Below are positions 57,581-64,000 of a stretch of DNA of 64,000 nucleotides, piece by piece. The notes below the pieces were generated by a model that did no database searches, was not told where the DNA came from, and worked only from the letters and a program-made list of their open reading frames with translations. Positions within the stretch are counted from its first letter, which is position 1; each line of letters starts with the position of its first letter. The DNA comes from Liolophura sinensis (Eukaryota > Mollusca > Polyplacophora > Chitonida > Chitonidae): positions 17,903,717 to 17,967,716 of the forward strand of contig NC_088305.1 of the NCBI RefSeq assembly GCF_032854445.1, given 5' to 3'. The translations under genes and the position numbers were made by a program.

Positions 57581-58643
57581 TGACTGTTGGACAGAAGTTA
57601 TAAGTAGCCGTGTGAAATCAGCATGTATTTATATGGTAGCTGTGCATTGTTCTCAGTAGGGGATAGCTTAAGAAAGTATAACTCATCAACTGTGGTGATG
57701 TTTAGTAATTGTTGGTCTGTGAGAATGTCTTCTCATCAGGAGGGCAGTCTGGATGGCTTCAGACGGATTACGCCCCATGTCATATGTTGATAGCAATCTT
57801 GTTACATGGAGATAGCCGGTAAATAAGCGGCATGCCGTTTGAATATGTGTCCATGAGAAGGGATTGCCCACTCCGTTAGCTTGTGTACGTGTGCACTCGA
57901 TAAAGAATCCGAACCATGAATGTGGAATTTGAAGTTTTTCTTTTCAATATTATTCCATTAAAGTTGCCCAGAAATTGTATTTTTCTTGTACGTGTTAGGT
58001 GTTGAATTAATGAGGAATGCTAAAGCTACCGCCTCTGTGATTCTGTTTGAAGAAAGGTTTCTTTTGAAAAATGTTTTAAATGTCATTTATATTTCTTGTA
58101 GTTACAATAAAGAAAGTATTAGGCCTCATACCTTTTTTCTGTCCTGAGATAGTCTCGTAGCGCCATGTTGTCAAGTTCTCTTTACAACTTACTTTGCGAA
58201 GAGATGTGAGTAAAAATAGAATAAAGGAAAGAGAATCAAATGGGGTGTTTATAAAATAAATAAGGGAATTTTGTCGTAAATGGATATGAGTGTTGTGAAA
58301 TTATGCATAAAATATTGTTCTGTACACACTTTTTAGACAACGAAGTAAAGATTGTGCAGTAATGAAGAAGAAAGAGTATAAGGTGTTAGAATTTTTTTTA
58401 TATGTAACTGTTTGACGCAATACCTGTAGAGACGTTCAGGTTTGAATATGTCGGACTAGTTATATGCTGGATAGTAATTAAAGCTGGTATAACTGTTGAG
58501 TAAGTCTAAGAGTCAAGGAGTTTGTTGTTTTCATTCAATGCGTTTTATTTTCTCACGTGGTAACATCGAACAAGGAAGATGGTGATATGTTCTCTTTAGC
58601 ACTCAAAGAAATAGCACAATATGTATGTTTAAGCTAGCACAAG

Positions 58644-59252
58644 TTATGGACGGTGGCTGTGCATCTTTCGCTTGGTATTCAAAGGACAGTACTTCAAGGT
58701 GTGGGCCATGTCTCCAGAGCTGCTGCAGATCGGGCAGGTGTATCGTCGGAGAATGGGACAAGTTACTCTTCCGGAGTCGTCTTTTAGCACGTGGCTGCCA
58801 TACACTGACAAGGGTTCTCCGTTGTTCTTGCAGAATACGCAGTGCCGTGAGACGCGTTGACCCTGTTGTGAAGAAAACATGCGGTGGCCTTGGTGCGATA
58901 TTGGTCATGATGGGGCAGGTGGCGCCCAGAAGGATTGCTTCGCATTTTAATCTGGAACATGTCGTATTCGTCCAGCGCATGATCTGTCCCATTGGTGTAA
59001 AAGTCGTACCACTCTATGGATCGGACATAGTCTAAATGGTAATTCCGGTACTGTAGACAGGCACAGAACGTCTGGATTTAACTGCCACTCACCGCAACAG
59101 TCAGAGGACGACGAGCTTGAAAAGGAGGAATTGTGTTGAGACTGCGGGCTCACTTGCCTTGAGGATACACTGTGTTGGGACATAGCCATAATGCTTTCCG
59201 CTAGGGCAGAGGTGAGTTGCTGATACATGTTTACAAGTAAACTGGCTGGCAT
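58644..59252 (-). pseudogene. nanos: nanos copy J, two one-base indels (possibly consensus errors)
   Basis: One C is missing near 58855, just upstream of the first zinc-finger Cys codon, and one A is added near 59041. The two nearly cancel, leaving the middle of the protein out of frame. The unit is closest to that of copy H: both carry TAACTGTTGAGTAAGTC and GTCAAGGAG in the spacer on the 3' side. Confidence 0.85.
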
Positions 59253-60315
59253 TGACTGTTGGACAGAAGTTATAAGTAGCCGTGTGAAATCAGCATGTAT
59301 TTATATGGTAGCTGTGCATTGTTCTCAGTAGGGGATAGCTTAAGAAAGTATAACTCATCAACTGTGGTGATGTTTAGTAATTGTTGGTCTGTGAGAATGT
59401 CTTCTCATCAGGAGGGCAGTCTGGATGGCTTCAGACGGATTACGCCCCCTGTCATATGTTGATAGCAATCTTGTTACATGGAGATAGCCGTAAATAAGCG
59501 GCATGCCGTTTGATATGTGTCTATGAGAAGGGATTGGCCACTCCGTTAGCTTGTGTACGTGTGCACTCGATAAAGAATCCGAACCATGAATGTGGAATTT
59601 GAAGTTTTTCTTTTCAATATTATTCCATTAAAGTTGCCCAGAAATTGTATTTTTCTTGTACGTGTTAGGTGTTGAATTAATGAGGAATGCTAAAGCTACC
59701 GCCTCTGTGATTCTGTTTGAAGAAAGGTTTCTTTTGAAAAAATGTTTAAATGTCATTTATATTTCTTGTAGATTACAATAAAGAAAGTATTAGGCCTTAT
59801 ACCTTTTTTCTGTCCCTGAGATAGTCTCGTAGCGCCATGTTGTCAAGTTCTCTTTACAACTTACTTTGCGAAGAGATGTGAGTAAAAATAGAATAAAGGA
59901 AAGAGAATCAAATGGGTGTTTATAAAATAAATAAGGGAATTTTGTCGTAAATGGATATGAGTGTTGTGAAATTATGCATAAAATATTGTTCTGTACACAC
60001 TTTTTAGACAACGAAGTAAAGATTGTGCAGTAATGAAGAAGAAAGAGTATAAGGTGTTAGAATTTTTTTTATATGTAACTGTTTGACGCAATACCTGTAG
60101 AGACGTTCAGGCTTGAATATGTCGGACTAGTTATATGCTGGATAGTAATTAAAGCTGGTATTATTGTTGAGCAAGTCTAAGAGTCAAAGAGTTTGTTGTT
60201 TTCATTCAATGCGTTTTATTTTCTCACGTGGTAACATCGAACAAGGAAGAATGGTGATATGTTCTCTTTAGCACTCAAAGAAATAGCACAATATGTATGT
60301 TTAAGCTAGCACAAG

Positions 60316-60924
60316 TTATGGACGGTGGCTGTGCATCTTTCGCTTGGTATTCAAAGGACAGTACTTCAAGGTGTGGGCCATGTCTCCAGAGCTGCTGCAG
60401 ATCGGGCAGGTGTATCGTCGGAGAATGGGACAAGTTACTCTTCCGGAGTCGTCTTTTAGCACGTGGCTGCCATACACTGACAAGGGTTCTCCGTTGTTCT
60501 TGCAGAATACGCAGTGCCGTGAGACGCCGTTGACCCTGTTGTGAAGAAAACATGCGGTGGCCTTGGTGCGATATTGGTCATGATGGGGCAGGTGGCGCCC
60601 AGAAGGATTGCTTCGCATTTTAATCTGGAACATGTCGTATTCGTCCAGCGCATGATCTGTCCCATTGGTGTAAAAGTCGTACCACTCTATGGATCGGACA
60701 TAGTCTAAATGGTATTCCGGTACTGTAGACAGGCACAGAACGTCTGGATTTAACTGCCACTCACCGCAACAGTCAGAGGACGACGAGCTTGAAAAGGAGG
60801 AATTGTGTTGAGACTGCGGGCTCACTTGCCTTGAGGATACACTGTGTTGGGACATAGCCATAATGCTTTCCGCTAGGGCAGAGGTGAGTTGCTGATACAT
60901 GTTTACAAGTAAACTGGCTGGCAT
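60316..60924 (-). CDS. nanos: nanos copy K, intact
   Basis: A complete 202-residue frame identical in protein to copy D. The spacer shares CAGGCTTGAA, CGCCCCATGTC and GTCCATGAGAAGGGATTGCC only with unit I. Units H-I and J-K therefore look like one two-unit block copied once, about 3,347 bases apart. Confidence 0.95.
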   Translation of the reverse strand: MPASLLVNMYQQLTSALAESIMAMSQHSVSSRQVSPQSQHNSSFSSSSSSDCCGEWQLNPDVLCLSTVPEYHLDYVRSIEWYDFYTNGTDHALDEYDMFQIKMRSNPSGRHLPHHDQYRTKATACFLHNRVNGVSRHCVFCKNNGEPLSVYGSHVLKDDSGRVTCPILRRYTCPICSSSGDMAHTLKYCPLNTKRKMHSHRP

Positions 60925-61989
60925 TGACTGTTGGACAGAAGTTATAAGTAGCCGTGTGAAATCAGCATGTATTTATATGGTAGCTGTGCATTGTTCTCAG
61001 TAGGGGATAGCTTAAGAAAGTATAACTCATCAACTGTGGTGATGTTTTAGTAATTGTTGGTCTGTGAGAATGTCTTCTCATCAGGAGGGCAGTCTGGATG
61101 GCTTCAGACGGATTACGCCCCATGTCATATGTTGATAGCAATCTTGTTACATGGAGATAGCCGGTAAATAAGCGGCATGCCGTTTGATATGTGTCCATGA
61201 GAAGGGATTGCCCACTCCGTTAGCTTGTGTACGTGTGCACTCGATAAAGAATCCGAACCATGAATGTGGAATTTGAAGTTTTTCTTTTCAATATTATTCC
61301 ATTAAAGTTGCCCAGAAATTGTATTTTTCTTGTACGTGTTAGGTGTTGAATTAATGAGGAATGCTAAAGCTACCGCCTCTGTGATTCTGTTTGAAGAAAG
61401 GTTTCTTTTGAAAAAATGTTTAAATGTCATTTATATTTCTTGTAGATTACAATAAAGAAAGTATTAGGCCTCATACCTTTTTTCTGTCCCTGAGATAGTC
61501 TCGTAGCGCCATGTTGTCAAGTTCTCTTTACAACTTACTTTGCGAAGAGATGTGAGTAAAAATAGAATAAAGGAAAGAGAATCAAATGGGTGTTTATAAA
61601 ATAAATAAGGGAATTTTGTCGTAAATGGATATGAGTGTTGTGAAATTATGCATAAAATATTGTTCTGTACACACTTTTTAGACAACGAAGTAAAGATTGT
61701 GCAGTAATGAAGAAGAAAGAGTATAAGGTGTTAGAATTTTTTTTATATGTAACTGTTTGACGCAATACCTGTAGAGACGTTCAGGTTTGAATATGTCGGA
61801 CTAGTTATATGCTGGATAGTAATGAAAGCTGGTATTATTGTTGAGCAAGTCTAAGAGTCAAAGAGTTTGTTGTTTTCATTCAATGCGTTTTATTTTCTCA
61901 CGTGGTAACATCGAACAAGGAAGAATGGTGATATGTTCTCTTTAGCACTCAAAGAAATAGCACAATATATATGTTTAAGCTAGCACAAG

Positions 61990-62598
61990 TTATGGACGGT
62001 GGCTGTGCATCTTTCGCTTGGTATTCAAAGGACAGTACTTCAAGGTGTGGGCCATGTCTCCAGAGCTGCTGCAGATCGGGCAGGTGTATCGTCGGAGAAT
62101 GGGACAAGTTACTCTTCCGGAGTCGTCTTTTAGCACGTGGCTGCCATACACTGACAAGGGTTCTCCGTTGTTCTTGCAGAATACGCAGTGCCGTGAGACG
62201 CCGTTGACCCTGTTGTGAAGAAAACATGCGGTGGCCTTGGTGCGATATTGGTCATGATGGGGCAGGTGGCGCCCAGAAGGATTGCTTCGCATTTTAATCT
62301 GGAACATGTCGTATTCGTCAAGCGCATGATCTGTCCCATTGGTGTAAAAGTCGTACCACTCTATGGATCGGACATAGTCTAAATGGTATTCCGGTACTGT
62401 AGACAGGCACAGAACGTCTGGATTTAACTGCCACTCACCGCAACAGTCAGAGGACGACGAGCTTGAAAAGGAGGAATTGTGTTGAGACTGCGGGCTCACT
62501 TGCCTTGAGGATACACTGTGTTGGGACATAGCCATAATGCTTTCCGCTAGGGCAGAGGTGAGTTGCTGATACATGTTTACAAGTAAACTGGCTGGCAT
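61990..62598 (-). CDS. nanos: nanos copy L, intact
   Basis: A complete 202-residue frame identical in protein to copy D, with one silent change in the Leu codon of HALDEY (plus strand GTCAAGCGC at 62318). Its flanks return to the D-type variants (ATGAGTATCCG, TATAGGGTAG, GTGAGAGTG), unlike the F-K block before it. Confidence 0.95.
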   Translation of the reverse strand: MPASLLVNMYQQLTSALAESIMAMSQHSVSSRQVSPQSQHNSSFSSSSSSDCCGEWQLNPDVLCLSTVPEYHLDYVRSIEWYDFYTNGTDHALDEYDMFQIKMRSNPSGRHLPHHDQYRTKATACFLHNRVNGVSRHCVFCKNNGEPLSVYGSHVLKDDSGRVTCPILRRYTCPICSSSGDMAHTLKYCPLNTKRKMHSHRP

Positions 62599-63662
62599 TG
62601 ACTGTTGGACAGAAGTTATGAGTATCCGTGTGAAATCAGCATGTATTTATAGGGTAGCTGTGCATTGTTCTCAGTAGGGGATAGCTTAAGAAAGTATAAC
62701 TCATCAACTGTGGTGATGTTTAGTAATTGTTGGTCTGTGAGAGTGTCTTCTCATCAGGAGGGCAGTCTGGATGGCTTCAGACGGATTACGCCCCCTGTCA
62801 TATGTTGATAGCAATCTTGTTACATGAAGATAGCCGGTAAATAAGCGGCATGCCGTTTGATATGTGTCTATGAGAAGGGATTGGCCACTCCGTTAGCTTG
62901 TGTACGTGTGCACTCGATAAAGAATCCGAACCATGAATGTGGAATTTGAAGTTTTTCTTTTCAATATTATTCCATTAAAGTTGCCCAGAAATTGTATTTT
63001 TCTTGTACGTGTTAGGTGTTGAATTAATGAGGAATGCCAAAGCTACCGTCTCTGTGATTCTGTTTGAAGAAAGGTTTCTTTTGAAAAAATGTTTAAATGT
63101 CATTTATATTTCTTGTAGATTACAATAAAGAAAGTATTAGGCCTCATACCTTTTTTCTGTCCCTGAGATAGTCTCGTAGCGCCATGTTGTCAAGTTCTCT
63201 TTACAACTTACTTTGCGAAGAGATGTGAGTAAAAATAGAATAAAGGAAAGAGAATCAAATGGGTGTTTATAAAATAAATAAGGGAATTTTGTCGTAAATG
63301 GATATGAGTGTTGTGAAATTATGCATAAAATATTGTTCTGTACACACTTTTTAGACAACGAAGTAAAGATTGTGCAGTAATGAAGAAGAAAGAGTATAAG
63401 GTGTTAGAATTTTTTTTATATGTAACTGTTTGACGCAATACCTGTAGAGACGTTCAGGTTTGAATATGTCGGACTAGTTATATGCTGGATAGTAATTAAA
63501 GCTGGTATTATTGTTGAGCAAGTCTAAGAGTCAAAGAGTTTGTTGTTTTCATTCAATGCGTTTTATTTTCTCACGTGGTAACATCGAACAAGGAAGAATG
63601 GTGATATGTTCTCTTTAGCACTCAAAGAAATAGCACAATATGTATGTTTAAGCTAGCACAAG

Positions 63663-64000
63663 TTATGGACGGTGGCTGTGCATCTTTCGCTTGGTATTCA
63701 AAGGACAGTACTTCAAGGTGTGGGCCATGTCTCCAGAGCTGCTGCAGATCGGGCAGGTGTATCGTCGGAGAATGGGACAAGTTACTCTTCCGGAGTCGTC
63801 TTTTAGCACGTGGCTGCCATACACTGACAAGGGTTCTCCGTTGTTCTTGCAGAATACGCAGTGCCGTGAGACGCCGTTGACCCTGTTGTGAAGAAAACAT
63901 GCGGTGGCCTTGGTGCGATATTGGTCATGATGGGGCAGGTGGCGCCCAGAAGGATTGCTTCGCATTTTAATCTGGAACATGTCGTATTCGTCCAGCGCAT
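63663..64000 (-). CDS. nanos: nanos copy M, cut by the window end
   Basis: The C-terminal part is present, with the whole zinc finger and the standard stop, and it is open to the edge of the window. No defect is visible. The array therefore continues to the right and its full copy number is unknown. Confidence 0.93.
   Translation of the reverse strand, partial: ALDEYDMFQIKMRSNPSGRHLPHHDQYRTKATACFLHNRVNGVSRHCVFCKNNGEPLSVYGSHVLKDDSGRVTCPILRRYTCPICSSSGDMAHTLKYCPLNTKRKMHSHRP

Larger units (their letters stand above)
44820..64000 (-). repeat. Head-to-tail tandem array of nanos-bearing units, about 1,673 bp each
   Basis: From about 45156 to the window end the sequence repeats with a period of 1672-1675 bases, judged from nanos stop positions 46932, 48605, 50277, 51950, 53623, 55296, 56969, 58644, 60316, 61990 and 63663. 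The left-most full unit is 1660 bases because of small deletions. A truncated unit (44820-45155) is fused directly to the next unit's 3' flank. Units are nearly identical; differences are mostly scattered single bases. All genes face the minus strand. Each unit carries a TATA box, an uninterrupted nanos reading frame, a poly(A) signal and about 0.95 kb of spacer. No SINE or other repeat has entered the array, unlike the rest of the window, so it is young or actively homogenised. Confidence 0.95.

Noticed and set aside
1-64000. LTR retroelements, Polintons or other virus-like elements
   Set aside because: I saw no long terminal repeats, protease, integrase, reverse transcriptase or capsid-like frames in the window.

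Overview
The window is eukaryotic DNA, most likely from a marine lophotrochozoan (a mollusc is my best guess; a brachiopod is possible). The reasons are split genes with GT-AG introns, low coding density, many tRNA-derived SINEs of kinds I associate with mollusc genomes, and numerous minisatellites. The species cannot be fixed from the sequence alone.

Layout. (1) 2.1-11.5 kb, plus strand: a six-exon carnosine synthase-like ATP-grasp gene. Intron phases agree across all exons and the predicted product is about 886 residues, but the last exon as printed carries a one-base frameshift in a C run. (2) 11.6-23.9 kb: no convincing gene. This stretch holds SINEs, a 43-bp minisatellite broken by two SINEs, and other dispersed repeats. 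(3) 23.9-38.7 kb, minus strand: fourteen phase-compatible exons of a LARGE-like Golgi glycosyltransferase with a signal anchor, a GT8-like domain and a GT49-like domain. The first domain has lost its DXD motif and part of its core; the second keeps Asp-x-Asp. The first exon and the C-terminal end were not found. (4) 38.7-44.8 kb: repeats, a 27-bp minisatellite, and a short inverted relic of the nanos upstream region near 42.0 kb.

(5) 44.8-64.0 kb: the striking part. A head-to-tail array of about 1.673-kb units fills the last 19 kb and runs off the window. Each unit carries, on the minus strand, an intact or nearly intact nanos gene: 202 residues with the exact CX2CX12HX10C + CX2CX7HX4C zinc finger. 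Each also has its own TATA box and poly(A) signal. There are eleven full-length copies, one truncated copy at the left edge and one cut by the right end. Seven full-length copies encode the same protein apart from single substitutions. The two leftmost copies are decayed. Copies in 55.6-59.5 kb carry many one- and two-base indels that look like consensus errors. Shared variants show that pairs of units were duplicated together.

The three loci have unrelated functions: histidine-dipeptide synthesis, Golgi glycan synthesis and germline translational repression. I see no operon-like link. The nanos amplification is the candidate for something undescribed; I know nanos as a single or few-copy germline regulator.
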